From the NCBI GenBank assembly GCA_017512985.1, contig JAFWEJ010000008.1:372001-436000 (forward strand): a stretch of DNA of 64,000 nt. The letters run 5' to 3'. This stretch comes from Clostridia bacterium (GTDB lineage Bacteria > Bacillota > Clostridia > Christensenellales > Aristaeellaceae). Position 1 is the stretch's first letter. The number at the start of each line of letters is the position of its first letter. The position numbers and the translations under genes were made by a program. The notes below the pieces were generated by a model. The model searched no databases. It saw only the letters and a program-made list of their open reading frames with translations, and was not told where the DNA came from. Shown one piece after another: positions 1-8,914 of this stretch.

Positions 1-816
1 CGTTTTTCCGACACGGAAGAAAAAGACAGATACCGCCGCTATGAATACAAACCGGCAGAAGCTGTATTCCGTCCGGAAAAAACCGAAGAGGCGAACGAGT
101 ATATCCTGACCGGGCGCAACCCGATCCGCGAAGCCCTGAGAAACGGGCATGACCTGGAAAAAATGCTTGTGCAGAAAGGCGAACTCTCCGGCTCCGCCAG
201 GGAGATCGTCCAGAAAGCAAAAGAGCAGAAGGTACAGATCCAGGTTGTTGAAAAAAGCAGGCTGGACGCAATCGCGCCGAATCACCAGGGGCTGATCGCC
301 TTTGCTTCCGCCTACCAGTATTCAACGGTGGAAGACATTCTGCGGACCGCGGAAGAAAAAGGGGAGAAACCTTTTCTGATTGTCCTGGACGGAATCACCG
401 ACCCGCACAATCTCGGCGCGATCATCCGCACCGCCGAATGCGCCGGCGTTCACGGGATTATCATTCCCCAGCACCGGAGCGTAGGGCTTTCGCCGGCGGC
501 AGTCAAATCCTCCGCGGGAGCGGTTGAATATGTAAAGGTCGCCCGGGTAAACAACCTCAGCCGGACAATCGAACAGCTTCAGAAGGAAGGCGTCTGGTTC
601 TACGCGGTCACCATGAACGGGACCGACTACCGGAAGGTCGCCTTCGACGGGGGAGTGGCGCTTGTGATCGGTGCGGAGGAAGACGGAATCAGCCGCCTGG
701 TGCTTGAAAAATGCGATCAGGCCGTTTCCCTGCCGATGACTGGAAAAATTGAAAGCCTGAACGCGTCGGTCGCAGCGGGCATCATGATGTACCGTGTCTT
801 TGACAGCAGACGGTAA
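1..816 (+). CDS. rlmB: 23S rRNA (guanosine-2'-O-)-methyltransferase RlmB, 5' partial
   Basis: SpoU/TrmH-family SAM-dependent methyltransferase that 2'-O-methylates a guanosine of 23S rRNA in the RlmB family. The frame is open to the left edge, so the start lies outside the window. The usual family N terminus appears as YILTGRNPIREAL (positions 103-141) and is preceded by a charged, probably disordered extension. An internal ATG at 163 would cut into this substrate-binding domain and is not the start. The three SPOUT knot motifs are present: LDGITDPHNLGAIIRTAE, LVIGAEEDGIS and SLPMTGKIESLNASVA. sigH follows 39 bp downstream, an order typical of Firmicutes. Confidence 0.93.
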   Translation, partial: RFSDTEEKDRYRRYEYKPAEAVFRPEKTEEANEYILTGRNPIREALRNGHDLEKMLVQKGELSGSAREIVQKAKEQKVQIQVVEKSRLDAIAPNHQGLIAFASAYQYSTVEDILRTAEEKGEKPFLIVLDGITDPHNLGAIIRTAECAGVHGIIIPQHRSVGLSPAAVKSSAGAVEYVKVARVNNLSRTIEQLQKEGVWFYAVTMNGTDYRKVAFDGGVALVIGAEEDGISRLVLEKCDQAVSLPMTGKIESLNASVAAGIMMYRVFDSRR

Positions 817-855
817 ATGCGTCCCCGGCTATTCTTCACATACGGAGTTGATAGG

Positions 856-1581
856 ATGACAAACGGGAAAAGGAATGAGATAAAGCAGGCTGATGTGCAG
901 CGCGGGATCCTGAACGATACCCGGGCGGCGGATGAGCATGCAGAGGATCCGATCCCTTTCAAAGATACATTCGGCTCGATGCCGGATGAAGAGATCGTAC
1001 AGCTATGCCATGAGGGAAACGCGGACGCGGAAGAATACCTGCTCAACAAATACAAAAATTTTGTTAGATCAAAGGCCCGCAGTTATTTCCTGATCGGCGC
1101 AGACCATGAAGATATTGTCCAGGAAGGTATGATTGGCCTGTATAAGGCTATCAGGGATTTCAAGCATGAAAAGCTGAGTTCTTTCCGGGCGTTTGCCGAA
1201 CTGTGCATCACCCGGCAGATCATTACCGCGATCAAGACAGCCACCCGTCAGAAGCATATTCCCCTGAACAGCTATGTTTCGCTGAACAAGCCGCTGTATG
1301 ATGAAGAAAGCGACCGGACGCTGCTTGATATCATCATGGAAGGAAGCGCCGGCAATCCGGAGGACATGATCATCAACCAGGAGAACCTGGGCAATATCCA
1401 CCAGAAGATCAACGAGGTGCTTTCCGGGCTGGAACAGGAAGTGCTGTCCGCGTACCTGGACGGAAAAAGCTACCAGGAGATCGCTGAATCCCTTGGAAGG
1501 CATGTGAAATCGATCGATAACGCTTTGCAGAGAGTGAAAAGGAAACTGGAAAAATACCTTGAAGAAAACGGCCGTTTCTGA
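856..1581 (+). CDS. sigH: RNA polymerase sigma factor SigH (sigma-30 type)
   Basis: Sigma-70 family factor of the SigH class, which in Bacilli and Clostridia directs transition-state, competence and early sporulation genes. Region 2 (DHEDIVQEGMIGLYKAIRDF) lies near residues 75-95. Region 4 carries a helix-turn-helix near the C terminus (SYQEIAESLGRHVKSIDNAL). The frame is open from an ATG at 817, but the ATG at 856 has GGAG at 844-847 with 8-nt spacing and gives 241 residues, close to the family length. It follows rlmB, as in Bacillus, but the usual rpmG-secE-nusG genes do not come next. A hairpin overlaps the stop codon. Whether the organism sporulates cannot be told from this window. Confidence 0.93.
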   Translation: MTNGKRNEIKQADVQRGILNDTRAADEHAEDPIPFKDTFGSMPDEEIVQLCHEGNADAEEYLLNKYKNFVRSKARSYFLIGADHEDIVQEGMIGLYKAIRDFKHEKLSSFRAFAELCITRQIITAIKTATRQKHIPLNSYVSLNKPLYDEESDRTLLDIIMEGSAGNPEDMIINQENLGNIHQKINEVLSGLEQEVLSAYLDGKSYQEIAESLGRHVKSIDNALQRVKRKLEKYLEENGRF

Positions 1582-1597
1582 CGGCCGTTTGTTTATG
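1566..1597 (+). terminator. Intrinsic terminator of sigH
   Basis: AAACGGCC (1566-1573) pairs with GGCCGTTT (1583-1590) around a 9-nt loop and is followed by GTTTATG. The stem contains the sigH stop codon. The U-tract is short, so strength is uncertain. Confidence 0.6.
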
Positions 1598-1601
1598 CGT
1601 T

Positions 1602-2153
1602 TTATTCCTTTATGCTGCTGAAGAATTCCGGACAGTACCAGCATTGGCCGTCCCCGTCAAAGAGATACGGATCCGCTGCGGTAAAAATGAATTCCGTGCC
1701 GTCTGAAAGCTTCAGGACCAGGCGTTCCTGCCCTGAGGACTCACCGGAATCGGCATTTTCGGCCGTCCCGGAAAGAACGGCGGCGAGGGAAGCGCATTTT
1801 TCAGCGTCCGTAACAGCGGAAGAACCTTCGAGTTCAACGGAAACCACGGAACCAGGATCAAAACCGTCCCGGAAGAGGGAGGCGTTTTCCGAACCGGTAC
1901 CGCCGGCCGCGAAGACATTGATTTCACCGGGGCCGCCGGGCCGGACGGGCTGAAGCGTGTTCAGCGCCAGAACCATGACAGCCAGTGCTGCGAGCGCGCC
2001 GCAGAGGGCGGTTACGGTGCGGAAGGTAAACCGGCGGCGCGGTTCCTGTTCGGAGGAAACTTTTTGAAGAATCCTGAACTTAAGGGAATCGTCAGCGATA
2101 AGCCCGTGAAGCGTATTGTCCGTAACACGGCGCAGGTCTTCTATCCTGTTCAC
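1602..2153 (-). CDS. Putative anti-sigma factor, single-pass membrane protein
   Basis: A 183-residue protein with a short cytoplasmic N-terminal part, one predicted membrane segment at about residues 46-65 (TVTALCGALAALAVMVLALN) and an extracytoplasmic domain of about 115 residues. Its start overlaps the end of the upstream ECF sigma gene by 4 nt (2150-2153), the standard arrangement for a sigma/anti-sigma pair. I infer that it holds the sigma factor at the membrane. There is no HxxxCxxC zinc motif, so it is not a classical ZAS-type anti-sigma. The outer domain is not one I recognise; it contains two cysteines near the C terminus in CWYC. The function rests on context and topology only. Confidence 0.7.
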   Translation of the reverse strand: MNRIEDLRRVTDNTLHGLIADDSLKFRILQKVSSEQEPRRRFTFRTVTALCGALAALAVMVLALNTLQPVRPGGPGEINVFAAGGTGSENASLFRDGFDPGSVVSVELEGSSAVTDAEKCASLAAVLSGTAENADSGESSGQERLVLKLSDGTEFIFTAADPYLFDGDGQCWYCPEFFSSIKE

Positions 2154-2674
2154 TGATCTTCATCTCCTTTCAGTTCTTTCTGGAGTTTTTCCCTTGCCCT
2201 GCTGAGCCTGGAGGAAACGGTCCCTTCGGCGATCCCGAGCATGTCTGCGATCTCGGCGACGCTGAAACCCTGATAATAGAACAGGAGGACGACTTCCTTG
2301 AATTCCGGTTTCAGGCGGTTCACCGCCTCGGAAAGCGTCTGCTGGTCCGCCAGGCTGCCGATCATATCAGGAGCGGGGAAACACTCAAAACCGGGATGCC
2401 CGAGAACCACTTTTTTGATCCAGGAGCTTCTCCACAGATCCCGGCAGCGGTTCAGGGCCACCTTCAGAAGCCAGGCCTTCTCCCGTCCCGCCTCCAGCGA
2501 AGGACAGTTTGTCAGAAGCTTGACAAACACGTCCTGCGTAACGTCCTCAGCCAGTTCACGGTTGCCCAGATAATAGTACGCGACACGAAGCACATCCGTC
2601 GCATAGTTCTGGTACAGCTCGTCAAAAGAGAGAGAACAGGAAGGGCGGTCTGCAGATCCGGCTGGAAACGTCAC
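2150..2674 (-). CDS. ECF-type RNA polymerase sigma factor
   Basis: Extracytoplasmic-function sigma-70 factor with only region 2 (YQNYATDVLRVAYYYLG, then AEDVTQDVFVKLL) and region 4 (LKPEFKEVVLLFYYQGFSV, then AEIADMLGIAEGTVSSRLSR). The frame is open from a TTG at 2698, but the GTG at 2674 is preceded by GAGGTGG (complement of 2682-2688) at 7 nt, so I take the GTG start (174 residues). It is transcribed away from glgC and is coupled to the membrane protein just downstream. The target regulon is not visible. No self-regulating ECF-type promoter could be recognised; a sigma-A-like promoter is listed separately. Confidence 0.9.
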   Translation of the reverse strand: MTFPAGSADRPSCSLSFDELYQNYATDVLRVAYYYLGNRELAEDVTQDVFVKLLTNCPSLEAGREKAWLLKVALNRCRDLWRSSWIKKVVLGHPGFECFPAPDMIGSLADQQTLSEAVNRLKPEFKEVVLLFYYQGFSVAEIADMLGIAEGTVSSRLSRAREKLQKELKGDEDQ

Positions 2675-2763
2675 GCTACATCCACCTCTTCCAAACAATA
2701 TAACGGATCATTCCTGATCCGCATTCCGGAGCTTTCCGGAAAAAATCAAAAATTTCGATATGT

Positions 2764-2792
2764 ATTATACCATAATCACAGGAGTGAGCAAA
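2764..2792 (-). promoter_or_regulatory. Candidate sigma-A promoter of the ECF operon
   Basis: On the minus strand TTTGCT (2787-2792), 17 nt, then TATAAT (2764-2769). The -10 is perfect and the -35 is weak. It lies in the 305-bp gap between the ECF gene and glgC, which otherwise holds only the glgC promoter. Confidence 0.45.
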
Positions 2793-2860
2793 CGTTTTTT
2801 CAGGCGGTTCCCGCAACGCCCGCGCATAAAGAAAATGATTGCATTCCGGCGAAATAAGAC

Positions 2861-2890
2861 TTGACGAATCCGTTTGTGAAAAGGTACAAT
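2861..2890 (+). promoter_or_regulatory. Sigma-A promoter of glgCDA
   Basis: TTGACG (2861-2866), 18 nt, TACAAT (2885-2890), about 90 bp before the glgC start. Both hexamers are close to consensus. Confidence 0.65.
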
Positions 2891-2979
2891 AATGTAAACC
2901 AAAAAAAGATATCTTATTCCTTCGTGGACTGAGAGATCATTTATTGCATTGAAAAACATTCGAAGGAGAGTGTAAAACC

Positions 2980-4164
2980 GTGTTCAGAAAAAAAACATGC
3001 ATTGCAATGCTTTTGGCCGGCGGTCAGGGAAGCCGTCTTGGAATCCTGACCAAGAAAGTCGCCAAGCCTGCCGTTCCTTACGGCGGAAAGTATCGCATCA
3101 TTGATTTCCCGCTGAGCAACTGCACCAACAGCGGAATAGATACAGTCGGCGTGCTGACCCAGTATCAGCCGCTGGAACTCAATGCCTACATCGGAAGCGG
3201 CGCGCCCTGGGACCTGGACATCTCCAACGGCGGCGTATTTGTCCTTCCGCCTTACCAGACCGGAAAAAGCGGCGAATGGTACCGCGGAACCGCCAACGCG
3301 ATCTATCAGAACATGGCCTTTATTGAACAGTATCATCCGGACTATGTCCTGATCCTGAGCGGCGACCACATCTATAAAATGGATTACAACGCCATGCTGG
3401 ATTACCATATCCGCCACGGCGCGGACGCCACGATCGCCGTACGTGAAGTGCCGTGGGAGGAAGCGTCCCGCTTCGGCATCATGAATACGGACGCTGACGG
3501 AAAAATCGTCGAATTTGAGGAAAAACCGAAGAATCCGAAGAGCAACAAGGCTTCCATGGGCGTCTATATTTTCACCTGGGAAAAACTCCGCCAGTACCTG
3601 ACACAGGACGAAGAAGACAAGAACAGTTCAAATGATTTCGGCAAAAACATCATCCCGAATATGCTCAACGACAAGCAGGTTCTTGTCGCATATGATTTCA
3701 ACGGCTACTGGAAGGACGTAGGAACCATTGAAAGCCTCTGGGAGGCAAACATGGACCTGATCGACAATCCGATGCCGATGAACATGCACGATAAAAAGTG
3801 GCGCATCTATTCCAAAAATCCCGGCATGCCGCCGCACTATATCGCCGAAGGCGCTGTCGTGACGGACACGCTGATTACCGAAGGTTGCGAAGTATACGGA
3901 AAAGTCAACCATTCCATCCTCTTCGCGGGCGTCGTGGTTGAAGAAGGCGCGGACGTTGAATACAGCGTGGTCATGCCCGGAAGCGTCATCAAACGCGGTT
4001 CCATCGTCAGGCGTTCCATTATCGCTGAAAACGCCACGGTCGGCGCCGGATCGATCGTGGGCGAAAACGAAGGCAATATCGCCGTAGTCGGCCAGGGCGT
4101 AACCCTTCCCGCAGGAGTTTCCGTCACCGCCGGGCAGCAGGTTGACGAAACCACCGCTTTCTGA
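2980..4164 (+). CDS. glgC: Glucose-1-phosphate adenylyltransferase, catalytic subunit GlgC
   Basis: Makes ADP-glucose from glucose-1-phosphate and ATP, the committed step of bacterial glycogen synthesis. The nucleotidyltransferase signature is at the N terminus ([12 protein letters not shown], then [20 protein letters not shown]). The sugar-phosphate-binding region includes [20 protein letters not shown]. The C-terminal part is a left-handed beta-helix of hexapeptide repeats. The length of 394 residues is usual. The GTG start at 2980 follows AAGGAG (2963-2968). It is the first gene of glgC-glgD-glgA. In Firmicutes GlgC pairs with the non-catalytic GlgD encoded next. Confidence 0.96.
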   Translation: MFRKKTCIAMLLAGGQGSRLGILTKKVAKPAVPYGGKYRIIDFPLSNCTNSGIDTVGVLTQYQPLELNAYIGSGAPWDLDISNGGVFVLPPYQTGKSGEWYRGTANAIYQNMAFIEQYHPDYVLILSGDHIYKMDYNAMLDYHIRHGADATIAVREVPWEEASRFGIMNTDADGKIVEFEEKPKNPKSNKASMGVYIFTWEKLRQYLTQDEEDKNSSNDFGKNIIPNMLNDKQVLVAYDFNGYWKDVGTIESLWEANMDLIDNPMPMNMHDKKWRIYSKNPGMPPHYIAEGAVVTDTLITEGCEVYGKVNHSILFAGVVVEEGADVEYSVVMPGSVIKRGSIVRRSIIAENATVGAGSIVGENEGNIAVVGQGVTLPAGVSVTAGQQVDETTAF

Positions 4165-4199
4165 GAACAACGAGACTGCAAGAAAGGAAGAACACAGCG

Positions 4200-5321
4200 A
4201 TGAAGGATGTAATGGGAATTATATATACAGGGGAAAACGACGCCCGCCTGCGCGAGCTTACGATCATCAGGGCGATCGCGGCGCTTCCTGTCGCCGGACG
4301 GTTCAGGGTCATTGACTTCCTGGTATCCAGCATGGTGAACGGCGGGATGAAGAATATCGGCGTAATCATGCAGAAGAACTACCACAGCCTGATGGACCAT
4401 CTGGGATCAGGCAAGGAATGGGACCTGCACGGAAAGAACAACGGACTGCATATCCTGCCGCCCTTCCTGACAAGGGAGAACGTCGGACTCTATCCCGGCG
4501 TGCTGGACGCGCTCCGGTCCAATACAGACTATGTGAACCGCAGCAAGCAGGAGCTGGTGGTGCTGAGCAACAGCAACATCATCTATAACGCGAACTTCAA
4601 GGAAATGATCGCGTACTATGAGTCCACCGAAGCAGACGTCACGCTGATGTATACGAAGGATCCGTCCATGAAACGCGACGAGTTCGGCACATACATCGCG
4701 GTGGATAAAAACGGGACGGTCACGGATATTGAAGTGGAACCCACACACCCGACCTATGACAATACCTTCATGCAGGTAATCCTCATGAAGCGCGAATTTC
4801 TGAAGGACCTGGTCGACAAGGCTGTTGCCCACGGCCTGCACGATCTGGCAAAGGATCTCCTGCTGCGGCTGGTCCAGGAAAAACAGGCGAAAGTCAACGC
4901 GTTTGAGTATCAGGGCGTCTGCTGGAACATCGATTCCGTACAGAGCTATTTCAAGTTCAACATGGACATCCTGAAGCCTGAAATCCGCAAACGCCTGTTT
5001 GTGGATGAACTGCCGGTCTTCACCAAAGTCCGGGATGAAATGCCGGCGTTTTACAGCAACGAATCCAGGACTGTGAATTCCCTGATCGCGGACGGCTGCG
5101 TCATCGAGGGCACGGTTGAAAACAGCGTGCTTTTCCGCGGCGTGAAGGTCGCTCCCAACGCGCACGTCAAGAACTGCATCATCATGCAGGACGGCCAGGT
5201 ACAGGAGGGCGCCTATATTGAAAACTGTATCCTGGACAAGCAGACGCTGATCAAGCGCAACTCCAAACTGATCGGACCGGAAGCCTATCCGATCGTTATC
5301 GCCAAGAATGTAGTTATCTGA
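4200..5321 (+). CDS. glgD: GlgD, regulatory subunit of ADP-glucose pyrophosphorylase
   Basis: Paralog of GlgC specific to Firmicutes. The nucleotide-binding loop has changed from GGQGSRLG to GENDARLREL, as expected for a subunit that modulates GlgC rather than catalysing on its own. The core LPVAGRFRVIDFLVSS and the C-terminal hexapeptide beta-helix remain. It has 373 residues and lies 35 bp after glgC, with an AAGGAAG ribosome binding site before the ATG at 4200. The GlgC-GlgD pairing is established in the family; here it is supported by adjacency. Confidence 0.95.
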   Translation: MKDVMGIIYTGENDARLRELTIIRAIAALPVAGRFRVIDFLVSSMVNGGMKNIGVIMQKNYHSLMDHLGSGKEWDLHGKNNGLHILPPFLTRENVGLYPGVLDALRSNTDYVNRSKQELVVLSNSNIIYNANFKEMIAYYESTEADVTLMYTKDPSMKRDEFGTYIAVDKNGTVTDIEVEPTHPTYDNTFMQVILMKREFLKDLVDKAVAHGLHDLAKDLLLRLVQEKQAKVNAFEYQGVCWNIDSVQSYFKFNMDILKPEIRKRLFVDELPVFTKVRDEMPAFYSNESRTVNSLIADGCVIEGTVENSVLFRGVKVAPNAHVKNCIIMQDGQVQEGAYIENCILDKQTLIKRNSKLIGPEAYPIVIAKNVVI

Positions 5322-5343
5322 TTATCAAGGAGGAATGTTACGG

Positions 5344-6837
5344 ATGAAGATTCTTTTTGCCGCCAGCGAGTCCGTTCCTTTTGTCAAGACAGGCGGACTG
5401 GCCGATGTGGTCGGAGCACTTGCCCCGGTCCTGGCAAAAGAAGGTCACGACGTGCGCGTGATTATTCCGCAGTTCAGCGCGATTCCGCAGGAATACCTGC
5501 AGCAGATGACCCATGTATGCGATTTTGAAGTCCAGCTGGGATGGAGAAGGCAGTACTGCGGGATTGAGATGATCCGGAAAGACGGCGTTACATGGTATTT
5601 TATGGACAATAAATACTATTTCGGCCGTCCCTATATCTACGGCATGGGCGGGGATGAATACGAACGCTTCGGTTTCTTCTGCCGCGGCGTGCTGAATATG
5701 CTTCCGCTTGTCGGATTCCAGCCCGACGTGATCCATGCGCATGACTGGCAAAGCGGCATGATTCCCGCGCTGCTGAAAATCCAGTATGCCCATCTTCCGT
5801 TCTATTCCAATATCAAAACAGTATTCACGATCCACAACCTCCAGTACCAGGGCATCTTCGGCATCCGGGAAGTGCAGGACATCCTCGGCCTGGGCGACAG
5901 CCTCTGGACGGACGACAAACTGGAATGTTTCGGCTGCGCCAACTTCATGAAGGCTGCGCTGGTCTATACGGATCTGATCACCACTGTGAGCCCGTCCTAC
6001 GCGGAAGAGATCCAGACCGCCTATTACGGAGAGCGGCTTGACGGCATTCTCCGGGCGAGAAGCCGTGAACTGTCCGGCGTGCTCAACGGCATCGATATGA
6101 ACGAATATGATCCTTCAAAGGACAGCAGGATCATACAGAATTATTCCTTCGAACATATAGAGGGCAAGGCTGCCTGCAAAAAAGCACTGCAGGAGGAGCT
6201 CGGACTTGACGTGAAGGCGGATACGCCTGTGATCGGCATGGTCGGACGGCTGAGCAACCAGAAGGGACTGGACCTGGTCGATTACGTCATCACCGATATC
6301 ATGCGGCAGGATGTGCAGCTGGTTGTGCTCGGCATGGGCGAAGGTCGGTATTTCAACCTGTTCAGCTGGGCGGAAACAGAATACAAGGGGCGCGTAGCCG
6401 CACGCTTTACCATGGACCACAACTTGGCGCACAAGATTTATGCCGGCACGGATATGTTCCTGATGCCGAGCCAGTTTGAACCGTGCGGACTGAGCCAGAT
6501 GATCGCCATGCGGTACGGTTCCGTGCCGATTGTCCGTGAAACCGGAGGACTGCGCGATACCGTGCTGAGCTACAACGAATTCAACGGCGAAGGAAACGGC
6601 TTTACCTTCTTCAACTACAACGCACACGATATGCTGCACACGATCGAAAGAGCATCGGATTACTACCGCAGCCATCCGGACGTCTGGAAAACGCTCCAGA
6701 AACGAGGAATGGAAGGGGATTACAGCTGGACTCATTCGGCAAAGGAATATATCAGGCTGTATGAATCCCTCTTTGCGGAAAAAGAACCCGAAAAAGAAGA
6801 ACCCAAAGAACCGAATCCGGTTGTTGTCGATATCTGA
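5344..6837 (+). CDS. glgA: Glycogen synthase GlgA (ADP-glucose, GT5)
   Basis: Elongates alpha-1,4-glucan from ADP-glucose. It is a GT-B fold enzyme of family GT5, with the N-terminal ADP-glucose motif KTGGLADVVGAL (about residues 14-25) and a C-terminal Rossmann domain containing GRLSNQKGLDLV and the retaining-GT region PSQFEPCGLSQMIAMRYG. An ATG at 5335 lies 1 nt from the strong AAGGAGG (5327-5333), so the ATG at 5344 (10 nt) is the better start, giving 497 residues. The acidic and lysine-rich tail (EKEPEKEEPKEP) is unusual. No glgB or glgP lies in the window. Confidence 0.96.
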   Translation: MKILFAASESVPFVKTGGLADVVGALAPVLAKEGHDVRVIIPQFSAIPQEYLQQMTHVCDFEVQLGWRRQYCGIEMIRKDGVTWYFMDNKYYFGRPYIYGMGGDEYERFGFFCRGVLNMLPLVGFQPDVIHAHDWQSGMIPALLKIQYAHLPFYSNIKTVFTIHNLQYQGIFGIREVQDILGLGDSLWTDDKLECFGCANFMKAALVYTDLITTVSPSYAEEIQTAYYGERLDGILRARSRELSGVLNGIDMNEYDPSKDSRIIQNYSFEHIEGKAACKKALQEELGLDVKADTPVIGMVGRLSNQKGLDLVDYVITDIMRQDVQLVVLGMGEGRYFNLFSWAETEYKGRVAARFTMDHNLAHKIYAGTDMFLMPSQFEPCGLSQMIAMRYGSVPIVRETGGLRDTVLSYNEFNGEGNGFTFFNYNAHDMLHTIERASDYYRSHPDVWKTLQKRGMEGDYSWTHSAKEYIRLYESLFAEKEPEKEEPKEPNPVVVDI

Positions 6838-6863
6838 TCCGAAACGGCCGGAACCATCACCCG

Positions 6864-6892
6864 GGGATGTGCCGCGCGCACATCCCTGTTTT
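6864..6892 (+). terminator. Intrinsic terminator after glgA
   Basis: GGGATGTGC (6864-6872) and GCACATCCC (6878-6886) form a perfect 9-bp stem with loop CGCGC, followed by TGTTTT. The last bases run directly into the AAGGAG ribosome binding site of the next gene, so it separates the glg operon from that gene or attenuates read-through. Confidence 0.85.
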
Positions 6893-6904
6893 AAGGAGAA
6901 ACCC

Positions 6905-7645
6905 TTGGCGGAACAACAGCTGCTTGAAAATGAAACGATCGAGGACCTTCAGCTGAACGGCCTGCGCCTGATCCAGAAAAAGGATGCCTTCCGGTTCGGG
7001 ATGGATACGGTGCTGCTTGCCGATTTTGCGGATATCCGTACCCGGGATACGGTGGCGGATCTCGGTACGGGAAACGGCGCTCTGATCTTTCTGCTTTACG
7101 GACGGGGGAAGGGCAGCCGCTATATCGCAATCGATATTCTGCAGGAAGCGACCGAACTGGTGCGCAGGAACGCCGTGATCAACGGACTGGAAGACCGGAT
7201 TACAGCCATCAACGCGGACGTCCTGGACGCGGCGGGCCGCATCATTCCGTGTTCCGTGGACGCGGCCGTGTGCAACCCTCCGTACGGACAGCCGGATGCT
7301 TCGCTTTCCAGCCCGGTGAAGACCCGGGCTGCCGCGCGGAGCCAGGAAAGGGATACACTGGAGCATCTGCTCACCGGAGCGTTCAGAATCCTGAAAGGAA
7401 AAGGCAGTCTTTTCCTGGTATATCCGGCCGCGCAGATGCTTTACCTGATGGAATTCCTGCAGGCGCATCATCTTGAACCGAAACGGTTTCGGCTCGTTTA
7501 TCCGCGCGCGGACAAGCCCGCGAATCTGGTTCTGGTTGAGGCAGTGAAGGACGCGAAACCCATGCTTCATCCGATGCCGCCCCTGGTTGTCTATGAGCCG
7601 GACGGTTCCTTAACAAACGAACTGAAGTCTGTTTATCATATATAA
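6905..7645 (+). CDS. tRNA1(Val) (adenine37-N6)-methyltransferase family protein (TrmN6/YabB-like)
   Basis: Class I SAM-dependent methyltransferase of the TrmN6/YabB group, which N6-methylates adenine. Motif I is VADLGTGNGALIFLL. The N6-adenine catalytic motif NPPY is in AAVCNPPYGQPDASLSSP. The characteristic opening LNGLRLIQKKDAFRFGMDTV matches the family. The frame is open upstream into glgA, but the TTG at 6905 is preceded by AAGGAG (6893-6898) at 6 nt and gives 246 residues, the normal size. A strong terminator separates it from glgA. The exact RNA substrate is inferred from the family only. Confidence 0.88.
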   Translation: MAEQQLLENETIEDLQLNGLRLIQKKDAFRFGMDTVLLADFADIRTRDTVADLGTGNGALIFLLYGRGKGSRYIAIDILQEATELVRRNAVINGLEDRITAINADVLDAAGRIIPCSVDAAVCNPPYGQPDASLSSPVKTRAAARSQERDTLEHLLTGAFRILKGKGSLFLVYPAAQMLYLMEFLQAHHLEPKRFRLVYPRADKPANLVLVEAVKDAKPMLHPMPPLVVYEPDGSLTNELKSVYHI

Positions 7646-7680
7646 GAACAGACCGGATTCTATTTTTGAAGGTGCATCAA

Positions 7681-8892
7681 TTGAACCTGAAATATGATGT
7701 AATCGTCATCGGCGGCGGAGCCGCGGGGATGACCGCCGCCGTCAGTGCGGCCGAAAGGCACAGGAATGTGCTGCTTCTTGAAAAAGCGGACCGTCCTGGA
7801 CGGAAGATCCTCGCATCGGGAAACGGCCGCTGCAACCTGATGAACAGCGGGAAACCGCGTTATTACGGGGATCCTGAGTTCGCCCGGAAAGTCCTCAGCG
7901 CGTGCACACAGAAAGATCTGGCAGATTTTTTCCGCCGCTGCGGCCTTTTCCTGACCGAAGAGAGCGAAGGACGCATCTATCCGTCCACAAATCAGTCTTC
8001 CACAGTCCTTTCCGTCCTGAAGAACGCGCTTGCCATGAACGGCGTTACCGTTAAAACGAACTGCCGTGTTGAAAACGCTGTCAGGAAGGATAAGCTGTTC
8101 AGGGTTCATACGTCTTCCGGGGAAACCGCGGAAGCGGAAAAGATCATTGTTTCCTGCGGCGGAGCAGCCCAGCCGAAGCTGGGCGGCACGACCGACGGAT
8201 ATACTCTGCTCAGTTCTTTTGGGCACAGGCTGATTTCACCGGAACCTTCCCTCGTACCGCTGAATACAGACGCTAAAAGCGTTTCCGGTCTTTCCGGTCT
8301 CAGGATCCGATGCGCCGTCAGCCTGGTGCGGGACGGCGAAACGATCCGCCGGGAAGAAGGGGAAGTGCTGTTTACGGATTACGGGGTCAGCGGCATCTGC
8401 GTAATGCAGTGCGCGCGCTTTATCACGGAAAACGGATACTGCCTGCTGCTCGACCTGCTGGGCCATACGCTGCCGGACAGGAATGACGCCGTCATGGAAC
8501 TGATGCAAAGAAAAGAACGTTTCGCTTCCTGCTCTCCGGTATGGCTCCTGAACGGGATCCTTCCCGAAAAGCTTTCCTATGCGGTCCTGAAGCAGGCCGG
8601 CCTGCCGCTCCGGGGAGAAACAGCCGGGGAAACAGACCGGAAGACCGTTGAAAAAATCGTTGATACGGCTTACGCCTACCGGATCGCTGTTACCGGAAGC
8701 AGGGGACTGGAATACGCACAGGTGACAGCCGGCGGCACCGACTGCAGCGAGTTTGATCCTTCCACGATGGAATCAGGGATTGTGCCCGGACTGTATGCCG
8801 CGGGTGAAGTCCTGAACGTGGACGGAGACTGCGGCGGATTTAACCTGATGTTCGCATTCGCTTCCGGCCGGATCGCCGGCAGCGCGGTATGA
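7681..8892 (+). CDS. NAD(P)/FAD-dependent oxidoreductase, HI0933/BaiN family
   Basis: Flavoprotein with an N-terminal dinucleotide-binding fold (VIVIGGGAAGMTAAVSAAER) and the family signature GRKILASGNGRCNLMN, plus a C-terminal FAD contact DGDCGGFNLMFAFASG. BaiN-type members were described in bile-acid 7-dehydroxylation, but most homologs are uncharacterised and widespread, so no substrate is claimed. I take the TTG at 7681, preceded by GAAGGTG (7668-7674) at 6 nt, rather than the TTG at 7666; this gives 403 residues. It lies 35 bp after the methyltransferase and 22 bp before the TetR gene, probably co-transcribed. Confidence 0.88.
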   Translation: MNLKYDVIVIGGGAAGMTAAVSAAERHRNVLLLEKADRPGRKILASGNGRCNLMNSGKPRYYGDPEFARKVLSACTQKDLADFFRRCGLFLTEESEGRIYPSTNQSSTVLSVLKNALAMNGVTVKTNCRVENAVRKDKLFRVHTSSGETAEAEKIIVSCGGAAQPKLGGTTDGYTLLSSFGHRLISPEPSLVPLNTDAKSVSGLSGLRIRCAVSLVRDGETIRREEGEVLFTDYGVSGICVMQCARFITENGYCLLLDLLGHTLPDRNDAVMELMQRKERFASCSPVWLLNGILPEKLSYAVLKQAGLPLRGETAGETDRKTVEKIVDTAYAYRIAVTGSRGLEYAQVTAGGTDCSEFDPSTMESGIVPGLYAAGEVLNVDGDCGGFNLMFAFASGRIAGSAV

Positions 8893-8914
8893 CGGACGAA
8901 AGGAGGCGGCAGAA

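Noticed and set aside
6761..6904. N-terminal extension of the TrmN6-like frame overlapping glgA.
   Set aside because: The extension is a lysine/proline-rich out-of-frame reading of the glgA tail and a terminator; a TTG with a good ribosome binding site lies at 6905.
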